From Flavobacterium luteolum (GTDB lineage Bacteria > Bacteroidota > Bacteroidia > Flavobacteriales > Flavobacteriaceae), in NCBI RefSeq assembly GCF_027111275.1, contig NZ_CP114286.1, positions 2,480,001 through 2,544,000 of the forward strand: DNA of 64,000 bases, written 5' to 3'. The translations under genes were made by a program, and so were the position numbers. The notes under the pieces are model-generated. The model worked only from the letters and a program-made list of their open reading frames with translations, was not told the origin of the DNA and did no database searches. The first letter of the stretch is position 1; every line of letters starts with the position of its first letter. Positions 16,713 to 24,577 of this stretch are shown here, one piece after another.

Positions 16713-17110
16713 TTTACTATTTTTTCCATCATCTTTTCGGGATGATTCAGTTTTGTAAATCCGAATTTTTCATATAAAAAGTGAGCGTCAGTTGTTGCCA
16801 ATCGCCAGATTTTAACTTCTTGCAATTGAGGTTCATTCATCATGGCATCAATTAAAATCGATGAATAGCCTTTTCCACGATGTGCTTCATCAATAAAAAC
16901 ATCCATTAAATAAGCAAAAACCACATAATCTGTTATTACGCGTGCAAAACCAATTTGCTTGTCATCTAAATAAATTCCAAAACAAACCGAAGCATCAATC
17001 GTGCGTTGCACTTCTTCCATTGTTCTTCCTGCTGCCCAATAAATATCTTTCAGGAAGTTTTGTATAAACGGAACGTCGAGTTTAGTTTTGTCAGTTGAAA
17101 CACTAATCAT
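16709..17110 (-). CDS. GNAT family N-acetyltransferase
   Basis: ATG 17110 is preferred (133 residues); the frame stays open to 17158, but that extension is AT-rich repeat-derived sequence with no family similarity. The GNAT core is clear: D-V-F-I-D-E-A-H-R-G-K-G-Y-S-S-I-L-I, with R-G-K-G-Y as the acetyl-CoA pyrophosphate loop, then W-R-L-A-T-T-D-A-H-F-L-Y-E-K-F-G-F. It transfers an acetyl group to an amine; the substrate is unknown. It is the first gene of a three-gene cluster. Confidence 0.87.
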   Translation of the reverse strand: MISVSTDKTKLDVPFIQNFLKDIYWAAGRTMEEVQRTIDASVCFGIYLDDKQIGFARVITDYVVFAYLMDVFIDEAHRGKGYSSILIDAMMNEPQLQEVKIWRLATTDAHFLYEKFGFTKLNHPEKMMEKIVK

Positions 17111-17130
17111 TTTAATTTTAGATTTTAGAT

Positions 17131-17231
17131 TTTTTTGCCACAGATTAAAAAGATTCACACAGATTTAATCATTTTAATCCTTTAATCTGTGACAAAAAAT
17201 TAATTCGTGAAAATTCGTGTAATTAGTGGCG
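17131..17231. repeat. Composite palindromic repeat (GCCACAGATTAAA / AATTCGTG families)
   Basis: TTTGCCACAGATTAAA (about 17135-17150) pairs with TTTAATCTGTGACAAA (17181-17196). It is followed by AATTCGTGAAAATTCGTGT, a half-arm of the second family seen complete at 38607 and 35943. So one full element is joined to half of another. Confidence 0.8.
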
Positions 17232-17236
17232 ACCTT

Positions 17237-18022
17237 TTAAATTTTATATAAAATTGGTTTGCTTGGACTTGCATCATTTTCAAACGAAGCAATTTGAAGA
17301 TTTAATATATAATTTCCATCTTCGATTTTGTCTGAAACATAAATCATTTCGGTAATTGTAGCATTAAATCTTGCGTCTGGATTTACATTATGCGTGTCTT
17401 TTACATTCCAAAACGCTTTATGGGCCAATAATTTTCCTTCATCATGTTCTTTGTCAACACTTGGTAAATCGATCAATAAATGCTGAATTTCGCTTTCGCG
17501 GATGTAAACTGCAGCATCTTCAGACAAATACGGCGGATTTGTATTGGAATATTTTCTTGATTTTTTTTCCTTTTGATTTGGAAGCGTTCTAATGATTAAA
17601 GCCTCATTTGTCACGCTGAGCGAAGTCGAAGCGCTCTCATGCGATGTCACATTGAGCGAAGTCGAAATGCTTTCTTTCGTAATCACAAAATCATCTCCAA
17701 TCTTTTCAGGTTCAACTGTAATCAATTTAGCAGAAAAGAAAAACTGTTTTAAAGATTGATTAATGCTATAAAAATCATTCGTAATATGACCTAAACATTC
17801 CGTATGCGTTCCATGCCCATGCGGATTGAAGAAAATATTATTGAAATTGGTAGATGATTTTCCTTCTGAAACTTTCCCAATCCAGTCGCCAAAAACTACT
17901 GGTTCAATGACTGGTTTTTCAATATACCAAGCAATCGGATTTTCATCTGTATTGGTTAAAGGAATAGAAATATCAATGGGTTTTGATAAGTCGATTTCGA
18001 AGTTGTTGATTTTTGCTATCAT
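17237..18022 (-). CDS. Cyclase (kynurenine formamidase-like) family protein with repeat insertion
   Basis: The 261-residue protein has the metal-binding motif of the cyclase family, H68-x-H70-G-T-H73-T-E, with surrounding N-P-H-G-H-G-T-H-T-E-C-L-G-H. The later blocks A-L-I-I-R-T-L-P-N and D-L-P-S-V-D-K-E-H-D-E-G are also present. Family members are metal-dependent hydrolases, including kynurenine formamidase; the substrate here is not certain. Residues about 117-139 (S-I-S-T-S-L-N-V-T and S-A-S-T-S-L-S-V-T) are the in-frame translation of two direct copies of the intergenic GAGCGAAGTCGAAG repeat (17611-17669). They replace what is usually a short loop. The frame stays intact, so the enzyme may still work. 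Confidence 0.85.
   Translation of the reverse strand: MIAKINNFEIDLSKPIDISIPLTNTDENPIAWYIEKPVIEPVVFGDWIGKVSEGKSSTNFNNIFFNPHGHGTHTECLGHITNDFYSINQSLKQFFFSAKLITVEPEKIGDDFVITKESISTSLNVTSHESASTSLSVTNEALIIRTLPNQKEKKSRKYSNTNPPYLSEDAAVYIRESEIQHLLIDLPSVDKEHDEGKLLAHKAFWNVKDTHNVNPDARFNATITEMIYVSDKIEDGNYILNLQIASFENDASPSKPILYKI
17611..17669. repeat. Two direct copies of the GAGCGAAGTCGAAG repeat inside the cyclase gene
   Basis: CGCTGAGCGAAGTCGAAGCG and CATTGAGCGAAGTCGAAATG lie head to tail, each preceded by GTCA, and both are read in frame by the cyclase gene on the minus strand. They are recognisable by identity to the intergenic element at 9604. Confidence 0.88.
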
Positions 18023-18030
18023 GTTGATTT

Positions 18031-18565
18031 AACCGCAAGGTTCGCTAAGGTTTACGCAAAGGTCGCTAGGATTTTATTAAAGATTGTTTGCTATTCTTTT
18101 AATACCATGTTTTAGTAATGCAACATTAAAATTTATTAATAAGCCTAGTTTGCAATTTGTTAATTTTAAGTAAGTCAATAGTTGAGCAAAATGAACTTCA
18201 TTTAAGCAATCTACAGACTTTATTTCCAAAATTAGTTTATTTTCTACTAAAATATCTAATCGATAACCAACATCTAATTTTACATCTTCGTAAATTAATG
18301 GTAGAGCCTTTTGTTTTTCAACTGTCAAGTTAAATTTTTTCAACTCATAAAATAGACATTCTTCATAAGCACTTTCTAAAAGTCCAGGTCCTAAAGTTTG
18401 ATGAACCTTCAAAGCTGAATGAAATACAATTCGTGATAAATCATTTTCTGACATAAAATCAATATTTAAAGCTCAAATATAATACTTGCGTCTTGAAAAT
18501 ATAGATTTATTCCTACAAAAAAACAGATAGCGTTCTTTGCGTAACCCTTAGCGAACCTTGCGGTT
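18031..18565. mobile_element. AACCGC-arm palindromic element carrying a GxxExxY gene (copy C)
   Basis: The left arm (from 18031, AACCGCAAGGTTCGCTAAGG...) and the right arm (about 18530-18565, ending CCTTAGCGAACCTTGCGGTT) are reverse complements over about 35 bases with a few mismatches. They belong to the same family as the gene-less copies at 459, 585, 36811 and 59226. Here the loop is expanded to hold one complete minus-strand gene, GxxExxY (18077-18454). The element sits between the cyclase and hemW genes, only 8 bp from the cyclase start. It looks like a mobile or formerly mobile unit; no transposase is present. Confidence 0.65.
18077..18454 (-). CDS. GxxExxY protein (PD-(D/E)XK nuclease fold)
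   Basis: The 125-residue protein carries the name-giving motif G24-L-L-E27-S-A-Y30. It also has a complete PD-(D/E)XK-type active-site pattern: R-L-D67, then E77-I-K79, with Q91 in the following helix. Family members are assumed to be nucleases or nuclease-like on the basis of this fold; no reaction is established. All presumed catalytic residues are intact, so the gene is not decaying. It lies entirely within the loop of a palindromic element whose empty copies are scattered through the window, which suggests a link between protein and repeat. It has no operon partner. Confidence 0.88.
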   Translation of the reverse strand: MSENDLSRIVFHSALKVHQTLGPGLLESAYEECLFYELKKFNLTVEKQKALPLIYEDVKLDVGYRLDILVENKLILEIKSVDCLNEVHFAQLLTYLKLTNCKLGLLINFNVALLKHGIKRIANNL

Positions 18566-18569
18566 AAAC

Positions 18570-19697
18570 TTAGCTTTCAACATAAAACAAATCTGAAGCA
18601 ATTCCATCCGTTAAAAATTTTCCTTTTGGAGTTGGTTTTAAAATGTTGTTTTCGACAGATAACAAATCGTCTTTTAAGAACTTTTGAGATTGTTCCAGTA
18701 AATAATTTAAATATTCTGACCCGAATTCCTTTTCAATTCTCTCTAAAGAAACGCCCCAAATTGTTCGCAATCCTGTCATAATATATTCATTATAACGATC
18801 TGAAATAGTCAGGATTTCTGTTTCTATTGGAAGTTCGTCGTTTTGAATCGCTTTTAAATACAAAGAATTATTCGCAATATTCCAGCCTCTTTTTTCGCCA
18901 TCATAACTATGAGCCGAAGGACCGATTCCGATATATTTTTTACCCAGCCAATAAGCCGAATTGTTTTTGGAGAAATAATTCTCTTTCCCGAAATTGGATA
19001 ATTCGTAATGAATAAAACCATTTTTTTGAAGCATTTCGACCAAAATCGCAAAATGATTAGACGCCACTTCGTCTTGAGGTTCAGCAATTTTTCCAGTTTG
19101 AATTAATTTGCTCAAAGCTGTTTTTGGCTCAACCGTCAAAGCATAGCTAGAAATATGTGGAATGCTGAAATCTAAAGCAGTCTGAATATTCTGTTTCCAC
19201 ATTTCGTCACTCATTCCTGGAATTCCGTAAATTAAATCCAATGAAATATTATCAAAGTATTTCGTTGCTTCTTCCAAACATTTTTTGGCTTCCGCCGAAT
19301 TATGAGCGCGATTCATCATCTTCAAATCTTCTTCGTAAAAAGACTGAATTCCGATGCTTAAACGATTTATCGGACTTTTAGATAATTCCAGAATTCGTTG
19401 CGCTGACAAATCATCTGGATTGGCTTCAAGCGTAATTTCAGGGTTTTCTACAACTTTATAGTTTTTATAAACTTCAGAAATTAAAAAATTGATTTCATCA
19501 TTCGATAAAACCGAAGGAGTTCCACCGCCAAAGTAAATAGTTTCAATTTCACCATCACTTTCGGTTTTGCGCATAGCAATTTCTTTAGCCAAAGCCAAAA
19601 CCATATCGTCTTTCTTTTTCATCGAAGTCGAGAAATGAAAGTCGCAGTAATGGCAAGCCTGCTTGCAGAATGGTATGTGAATATAAATGCCGCTCAT
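18570..19697 (-). CDS. hemW: Radical SAM heme chaperone HemW
   Basis: This 375-residue cytoplasmic protein has the radical-SAM cluster motif C11-x3-C15-H-Y-C18-D-F within I-Y-I-H-I-P-F-C, followed by Y-F-G-G-G-T-P-S and E-A-N-P-D-D, and the C-terminal HemN_C region. The C-x3-C-x2-C spacing without the extra cysteine of true HemN, and the length near 375, point to HemW, which binds heme and delivers it to target proteins, rather than coproporphyrinogen dehydrogenase. It begins at ATG 19697 and ends 5 bp from the repeat-GxxExxY element. Confidence 0.9.
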   Translation of the reverse strand: MSGIYIHIPFCKQACHYCDFHFSTSMKKKDDMVLALAKEIAMRKTESDGEIETIYFGGGTPSVLSNDEINFLISEVYKNYKVVENPEITLEANPDDLSAQRILELSKSPINRLSIGIQSFYEEDLKMMNRAHNSAEAKKCLEEATKYFDNISLDLIYGIPGMSDEMWKQNIQTALDFSIPHISSYALTVEPKTALSKLIQTGKIAEPQDEVASNHFAILVEMLQKNGFIHYELSNFGKENYFSKNNSAYWLGKKYIGIGPSAHSYDGEKRGWNIANNSLYLKAIQNDELPIETEILTISDRYNEYIMTGLRTIWGVSLERIEKEFGSEYLNYLLEQSQKFLKDDLLSVENNILKPTPKGKFLTDGIASDLFYVES

Positions 19698-19699
19698 TT

Positions 19700-19786
19700 T
19701 TAATTAGATAATTAGAGAATGTGTCAATTAGATAATTTATGGTTGTCTATAGAATTATCTAATTATCAAATTGGCACATTGACTCA
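19700..19786. repeat. AATTAGATAATT-type palindromic repeat
   Basis: AATTAGATAATT units and their complement AATTATCTAATT alternate with GTGTCAATTAG and CACATTGACTCATTT half-motifs. Similar units recur at 20375-20415 and 45192-45335. The right end overlaps the last codon and stop of ruvC. Confidence 0.7.
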
Positions 19787-20338
19787 TTTCTTAACTCGAT
19801 CCTCGTTTTGTTTCACAAAAGCATCCCAACCAGAATAACTTTTTCCAGCCACAACTTTTCCCGAATTAAAATGATGGCAAACCGCTGCAGCCAAACCATC
19901 TGTTGAGTCAAGATTTTTTGGTAATTCTTTTAGACCCAAAAGCTGTTGCAGCATTTTGGCAACTTGTTCTTTGCTGGCATTTCCATTTCCGGTAATCGCC
20001 ATTTTTATCTTTTTAGGTTCGTATTCTGTAATCGGAATTCCTCTCGAAAGCCCTGCTGCCATTGCAACACCTTGCGCGCGTCCTAGTTTCAGCATCGATT
20101 GCACGTTTTTGCCGAAGAAAGGCGCTTCAATTGCAATTTCGTCTGGACAATGCGTTTCAATTAATTCGATGGTTCGTTCAAAAATGATTCTTAGTTTTTG
20201 GTAATGATTGTCGTATTTGGAAAGTTGCAATTCGTTTAATTGCAGAAATTCCATTTTTTTATTGATTACTTTAATCAATCCAAAACCCATAATCGTGGTT
20301 CCAGGGTCAATACCTAATATGATGCGTTCTTGTATCAA
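19784..20338 (-). CDS. ruvC: Crossover junction endodeoxyribonuclease RuvC
   Basis: At 184 residues this is the normal length for RuvC, the Holliday-junction resolvase working with RuvAB. The catalytic acids are visible: D10 in G-I-D-P-G-T, E in I-A-I-E-A-P-F-F-G-K-N near residue 70, and the late pair in N-L-D-S-T-D-G-L-A-A-A-V-C-H-H. The K-N-V-Q-S-M-L-K-L-G-R-A-Q-G-V motif is typical. The stop codon is formed by a repeat unit (TGAGTCAATGTG on the minus strand), which may have set the exact C-terminus. It lies divergent from the flippase-like gene. Confidence 0.95.
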   Translation of the reverse strand: MIQERIILGIDPGTTIMGFGLIKVINKKMEFLQLNELQLSKYDNHYQKLRIIFERTIELIETHCPDEIAIEAPFFGKNVQSMLKLGRAQGVAMAAGLSRGIPITEYEPKKIKMAITGNGNASKEQVAKMLQQLLGLKELPKNLDSTDGLAAAVCHHFNSGKVVAGKSYSGWDAFVKQNEDRVKK

Positions 20339-20347
20339 GAGATTGTG

Positions 20348-20373
20348 GTTTCAAGTTTAAGGTTTCAAGTTTA
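20348..20373. repeat. TTTCAAGTTTCAGG-type repeat, intergenic copy
   Basis: GGTTTCAAGTTTAAGGTTTCAAG is a tandem of the unit GTTTCAAGTTTxAG. The same unit occurs at 30216-30250 and in frame inside the glycosyltransferase gene at 21613-21648. Confidence 0.7.
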
Positions 20374-20428
20374 GAAAATTGACTCATTTTCTCACTTCCT
20401 AATTGCCACATTTGATTACTTTTGCGGC

Positions 20429-21373
20429 ATGATTTCAATTCCTCACAAAGCTAAGCAATTCCTAGTTCTTCTGGCCAAACTTTTAATTGTTGGCGGCGCA
20501 TTTTATTTTATTTATAATCAGCTGGCTAACAATGACAAATTGGACTGGCAGAAGTTTATTGTTTTGTTCAAGAAAAACCAGTCGGTTTTAGGAATTTCGT
20601 TTATTTTGCTTTTGAGTGTATTGAACCGTTATTTTGAGATTTTGAAGTGGCAGAATCTTGCGCAAGTAATTCATAAAATATCGGTTTATGAAGCTACAAA
20701 ACAGGTTTTAGCTGCTTTGACAGCAGGAATTTTTACGCCAAATGGAGTGGGAGAGTATGCTGGAAAAGCATTGTATTACCCAAAATCGGAAACCAAAAGA
20801 GTTGTTTTCTTAAACTTAATCTGCAACGGAATCCAGATGATTTTAACCATCATTTTTGGGATCTTCGGATTGTTGTATTTTAACGCTGAATTTAATGTAA
20901 TAACAACTAAAACAGTTCTGATTCTTTTTGGCGGATTTGCACTAATTTTAATTCTATTATTCTCCATTAAAAAGATAAAAGTAAAAGGCTATTCGATTGA
21001 GAAACTGATTCATAAAATCAATGAAATTCCGAAATCTATTCACCAGAAAAATTTCTTTTTAGGAATCTGCCGTTACTTGGTTTTCTCGCATCAATATTAC
21101 TTTTTGTTTTTAGGTTTTGATGTCGATCTGCCTTATTTAACTTTAATGGCGGCGATAACATCGGTTTACTTTTTGGCTTCTTCGCTACCGACATTTCAGT
21201 TTTTGGATTTTGCGGTAAAAGGAAGTGTTGCGATATATTTCTTCGGAATTTTAGGTGTAAACGAATGGATTGTAATTTTTATCAGTACTTTAATGTGGTT
21301 TCTGAATGTCGTTTTACCAGTTGTTTTAGGAAGTTATTTTGTGCTGAATTTTAAAACCAAAACAGCATCATGA
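20429..21373 (+). CDS. Flippase-like / lysylphosphatidylglycerol synthase-type membrane protein
   Basis: The 314-residue polytopic membrane protein has about eight hydrophobic segments spread along its length. The pattern, with N-R-Y-F-E-I-L-K-W, A-A-L-T-A-G-I-F-T-P-N-G-V-G-E-Y-A-G-K-A and late S-L-P-T-F-Q-F-L-D-F-A-V-K-G, is that of the UPF0104/AglD-type domain shared by MprF flippases and related lipid-linked transporters. It overlaps the downstream glycosyltransferase gene by 4 bp, so the two are coupled and probably act on the same membrane-lipid glycan, as in similar pairs elsewhere. The substrate is unknown. Confidence 0.8.
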   Translation: MISIPHKAKQFLVLLAKLLIVGGAFYFIYNQLANNDKLDWQKFIVLFKKNQSVLGISFILLLSVLNRYFEILKWQNLAQVIHKISVYEATKQVLAALTAGIFTPNGVGEYAGKALYYPKSETKRVVFLNLICNGIQMILTIIFGIFGLLYFNAEFNVITTKTVLILFGGFALILILLFSIKKIKVKGYSIEKLIHKINEIPKSIHQKNFFLGICRYLVFSHQYYFLFLGFDVDLPYLTLMAAITSVYFLASSLPTFQFLDFAVKGSVAIYFFGILGVNEWIVIFISTLMWFLNVVLPVVLGSYFVLNFKTKTAS

Positions 21374-22473
21374 TTTTCGGATTGTTTGCCATATTAGCCA
21401 TTTATATCGTTAGCATTTTTTTGCTGATTTATGGTTTTTTCAAAGTGCAGCAATATCAGAAAAGAGATTTAAAGCCGAAGACTAGTTTTACGATTATAGT
21501 TCCGTTTCGGAATGAAGAAGAAAACTTGCCAAATCTTTTAAACAGCATTTCGAACTTAAATTATCCGACAGATTTATTTGAAGTGATTTTAGTTGATGAC
21601 GCTTCAATTGAAAAGTTTCAGGTTTCAATTTTCAGGTTCCAAGTTTCAATAATTGATAACATTAGAATTTCCAGTTCTCCCAAAAAGGACGCCATTACAA
21701 CGGCAATGCAGCATGTAAAAACCGATTGGGTTATTACAACCGATGCCGATTGTATTGTTCCTGAAAACTGGCTTTTAACGTTTGATAATTATATTCAGGA
21801 AAAGAAAGTTTCTATGTTGGCAGGAGCAGTAACTTATCAATGCGAAAACTCATTTTTAGATCATTTCCAGCAATTAGATTTAACAAGTCTTCAAGGCGCG
21901 ACTATTGGAAGTTTTGGGATAAAGAAAGGTTTTATGTGCAACGGAGCCAATTTTGCCTACACAAAATCATTGTTTGAAAGCTTAAACGGCTTTGATGGAA
22001 ACGACAAAATTGCCAGCGGAGATGATGTGTTTTTACTTCAGAAAGCAATTGAAAAGTTCCCTGACGAAGTTCATTATTTAAAAGGCACAGATGCAATTGT
22101 GATTACTAAGCCAACAGAGAATTGGAAAGCTCTTTTTTATCAACGAGTGCGTTGGGCGGCTAAAACTAGTTCATATAGAAGCACTTTTGGTAAACTCTTG
22201 GGCTTGATTGTTTTCTTTGGAAATCTGAGTTTTGTTATTGGCTTTTTCTCTGTGATTTTAGGAATTTGGTCTTATGCCATTTTTGTGCTTTTTGCTTTTT
22301 CTAAGTTTGCAATCGATTATGTTTTGCTTTTTATAACGAATCAATTTTTGACAAAAACTAGAATAAAAAGCCTTTTATTGAGTAGTTTGCTGTATCCGTT
22401 TTTTAGTTCGATAGTGGCTTTGTATAGTTTGGTTGGTTCTTATGAATGGAAAGATCGCCAGTTTAAAAAATAG
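21370..22473 (+). CDS. Family 2 glycosyltransferase with repeat insertion
   Basis: The 367-residue protein has an N-terminal membrane helix (about 3-23), a GT-A domain and C-terminal membrane helices (about 275-360). Catalytic signatures are T-I-I-V-P-F-R-N-E-E, V-D-D-A-S, T-T-D-A-D-C, the G-D-D-V-F-L block near 218 and Q-R-V-R-W, so it is a processive-type membrane GT2. Residues about 82-94 (K-F-Q-V-S-I-F-R-F-Q-V-S-I), right after V-D-D-A-S, are the in-frame translation of the TTTCAAGTTTCAGG repeat found between genes nearby; family members have only a short loop there. The frame and all motifs are intact. Confidence 0.87.
   Translation: MIFGLFAILAIYIVSIFLLIYGFFKVQQYQKRDLKPKTSFTIIVPFRNEEENLPNLLNSISNLNYPTDLFEVILVDDASIEKFQVSIFRFQVSIIDNIRISSSPKKDAITTAMQHVKTDWVITTDADCIVPENWLLTFDNYIQEKKVSMLAGAVTYQCENSFLDHFQQLDLTSLQGATIGSFGIKKGFMCNGANFAYTKSLFESLNGFDGNDKIASGDDVFLLQKAIEKFPDEVHYLKGTDAIVITKPTENWKALFYQRVRWAAKTSSYRSTFGKLLGLIVFFGNLSFVIGFFSVILGIWSYAIFVLFAFSKFAIDYVLLFITNQFLTKTRIKSLLLSSLLYPFFSSIVALYSLVGSYEWKDRQFKK
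21613..21648. repeat. TTTCAAGTTTCAGG-type repeat inside the glycosyltransferase gene
   Basis: AGTTTCAGGTTTCAATTTTC followed by AGGTTCCAAGTTTCAA matches the intergenic copies at 20348 and 30216. It is read in frame. Confidence 0.8.
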
Positions 22474-22485
22474 CTACTTATAAAA

Positions 22486-22971
22486 CTACTTCTCATCTTT
22501 TGCTTTTATGATAACAGGCAGAATAAATTGCGTTTTTACAGGAATTCCACGTTTTATAGCTGGATTTACTTTCGGGAAATTGACTAGACGCGCATGCAAA
22601 ATGCTGTCTATTTTTATGGTGTCGTAAGCTACAGAATCTTTAGGAAACTGAGGCTCAAACTTCATGGTAGAATTTGGAAAAACGGTTACTTTGACTTCGA
22701 TTGTGTCCAACTCTGGATACATTATAGACAAAGTATCGATGTTTAGTTTTTCTTGAATAAGACCCGACATGACTTCAAAAAAACACTGTTGGCGTAGTTT
22801 TTTATCGGCAATTTTGTCGCAGTTAGGAACAGAAGGATATTCGTCTACTTCTTTCCAGTTGATCGATTTTAACTCTTTTTGAAGTAACTCTTTTTCAGAA
22901 GGAACCTGCTTCTCAAAATATTGACAAGAATTAAAAAGAATACATATAAAAAAAGGGAAAAACTGCCTCAA
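22486..22971 (-). CDS. Small lipoprotein with degenerate TonB-C-like region
   Basis: This 161-residue protein has a signal ending in F-N-S-C (Cys16), so it should be a lipoprotein. The blocks E-Y-P-S-V-P-N-C, L-R-Q-Q-C-F-F-E and the end N-P-A-I-K-R-G-I-P-V-K-T-Q-F-I-L-P-V resemble the C-terminal domain of Flavobacterium energy-transducer-like proteins, but no membrane anchor or Pro-rich spacer is present. It converges with the glycosyltransferase gene (12 bp gap). Function is unknown; the TonB relationship is an inference from these blocks. Confidence 0.6.
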   Translation of the reverse strand: MRQFFPFFICILFNSCQYFEKQVPSEKELLQKELKSINWKEVDEYPSVPNCDKIADKKLRQQCFFEVMSGLIQEKLNIDTLSIMYPELDTIEVKVTVFPNSTMKFEPQFPKDSVAYDTIKIDSILHARLVNFPKVNPAIKRGIPVKTQFILPVIIKAKDEK

Positions 22972-23125
22972 AGTTTTAAAATTGAATGAATGAACAAAAA
23001 TACGGATTATTTTTTTGTGAAGCTTTTAGAAGCTTACGAAACTTCATATTTTAAAGATACATATTTTAACGTTTGTATGAAAAAAAATAAAGTAGTAATT
23101 TGTAAAAACAAATTTACAAAATGAT

Positions 23126-23626
23126 ATGGATTTACTTTTGGTATTGCTGGGACTTATATGTGTAATTGTTGGTGTTTTTGGGAGTTTTCTTCCTGTTTTG
23201 CCGGGATTATCAAGCTGTTGGGTAGGATTGTTATTGCTCTATCTGACCAAGGCGGTAGAAAACAATTATTGGGTTCTCGGGATTACTTTTCTTGTAATGG
23301 TAATTATCACAATTTTAGACTATGTAATTCCATCAAAAGGGACTAAAAAATTTGGTGGAAGTTCTTACGGAGTCTGGGGAACGAATATTGGTTTAATTGT
23401 TGGAATTCTTGCGCCAATTCCGTTTGGAGTTATTATTGGACCGTTTGCCGGGGCGTTAATTGGTGAGCTATTATACGATTCTCAAAATCACAAACGCGCT
23501 TTGAAAGCGGCTACTGGCTCTGTACTCGGATTCTTAGCTTCGAGTTTTGTTAACTTCTTTTTCTCAGTAATTTATCTAGGTATTTTTCTGACTATCCTTT
23601 GGCAAAATAGACACTTGATTTTCTAA
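23126..23626 (+). CDS. DUF456 family membrane protein
   Basis: The 166-residue polytopic protein is rich in Gly, with segments at about 1-20, 28-45, 50-65, 88-115 and 135-160. The pattern V-G-V-F-G-S-F-L-P-V-L-P-G, L-D-Y-V-I-P-S-K-G-T-K-K-F-G-G-S-S-Y-G-V-W-G and G-P-F-A-G-A-L-I-G-E-L is the DUF456 signature. These glycine-zipper inner-membrane proteins have no assigned role. It seems to be a single-gene unit. The next 278 bp (23627-23904) are AT-rich and show no gene or clear signal. Confidence 0.88.
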   Translation: MDLLLVLLGLICVIVGVFGSFLPVLPGLSSCWVGLLLLYLTKAVENNYWVLGITFLVMVIITILDYVIPSKGTKKFGGSSYGVWGTNIGLIVGILAPIPFGVIIGPFAGALIGELLYDSQNHKRALKAATGSVLGFLASSFVNFFFSVIYLGIFLTILWQNRHLIF

Positions 23627-23904
23627 ATGGTAATTTTGACTTTAAGCTTTTTCTTATATTTTTGATTTTTTGAAAAAAACTCTTAAAATTTTGAATATAA
23701 TTTTCGTATCTTATAACTACGCCAAGCTTTATATTTACTCATTTCCTTATTTTTTAGGGCTAAATGCTTGAAAATCGACTGTCTAAATTTTTAACTTAAT
23801 TTTTGGAAATGTTAAAATATTTTATATTTTTATCACGATAATCGATGAAAAGCCTCACTTTATCGGTTATTTTAAATAAGTATAAATAATCATTTTTTTA
23901 AGTT

Positions 23905-24513
23905 ATGAGTATGACCCCAAACCTACAAATTGAACTTAGACGCTTTATTTCTTCTAATGTTGTCTCCAAGTTAAACAAGTTTTATTTTGAGAATGATGCA
24001 CTTTTAATCAAGGGAATAGACGTCTCGATCGGCACAATTTTGATGGGACTCTACAACAAAGCCGAAGAATCTGATTTTTACTCCGAAATTGTTTCTCTTA
24101 TCCAAGAAGATTCCACTTTTTACCAAGAAGTAGATTTTAATGCAGGCAGAATTTTATCAGTCGACGACTGTTACCGTTTAGAAGGAAATGTATTGCTGAA
24201 AGAATTGTTTTCTAACAAAAAAGGCAGAATTTCAGAAATGGTTTCTAACGAAGTTGGCATCAAAAGCGAAACAGCCAGAGAAATACTTAACTTTTCGGCA
24301 TTACTTGTAATGTCTTATTTAAGATACAATCTTCAATTAATAGAAAGTTTAAAACTCCTTTTAGAAGATCAAAAAAGAGATATTTTAAACAGCATTCCGC
24401 CCGGAATCAAAATCATCCTAGGTTTTTCAAATTACGAAACAGTAGAAGATAAAAACCAATCTATCGGAAGATCTATTTTTACCCTTTTCGGACATAATTT
24501 CTTTAGTTTTTAA
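23905..24513 (+). CDS. Helical protein of unknown function, possibly DUF937-like
   Basis: This 202-residue protein has no signal peptide or membrane segment. It is mostly helical, with two similar-looking halves around G-T-I-L-M-G-L-Y and I-S-E-M-V-S-N-E-V-G-I-K-S-E-T-A-R-E-I-L-N, a pattern that recalls DUF937 proteins, though this is not certain. It stands alone between the DUF456 gene and the convergent pseudouridine synthase gene. No catalytic motif is evident. Confidence 0.55.
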   Translation: MSMTPNLQIELRRFISSNVVSKLNKFYFENDALLIKGIDVSIGTILMGLYNKAEESDFYSEIVSLIQEDSTFYQEVDFNAGRILSVDDCYRLEGNVLLKELFSNKKGRISEMVSNEVGIKSETAREILNFSALLVMSYLRYNLQLIESLKLLLEDQKRDILNSIPPGIKIILGFSNYETVEDKNQSIGRSIFTLFGHNFFSF

Positions 24514-24521
24514 AAATAAAA

Positions 24522-24550
24522 AATCCCATTTTCAATAAGAAAACAGGATT
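24522..24550. terminator. Hairpin terminator between convergent genes
   Basis: AATCCCATTTTC (24522-24533) pairs with GAAAACAGGATT (24539-24550) with a two-base internal mismatch and an AATAA loop, flanked by A-rich and T-rich sequence. Confidence 0.55.
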
Positions 24551-24577
24551 CATTTATGACTTAAATTTGAAAAATGC

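Noticed and set aside
17611..17669. Frameshift or pseudogene in the cyclase gene
   Set aside because: The repeat-derived segment keeps the frame, the motifs on both sides are intact and there is no stop.
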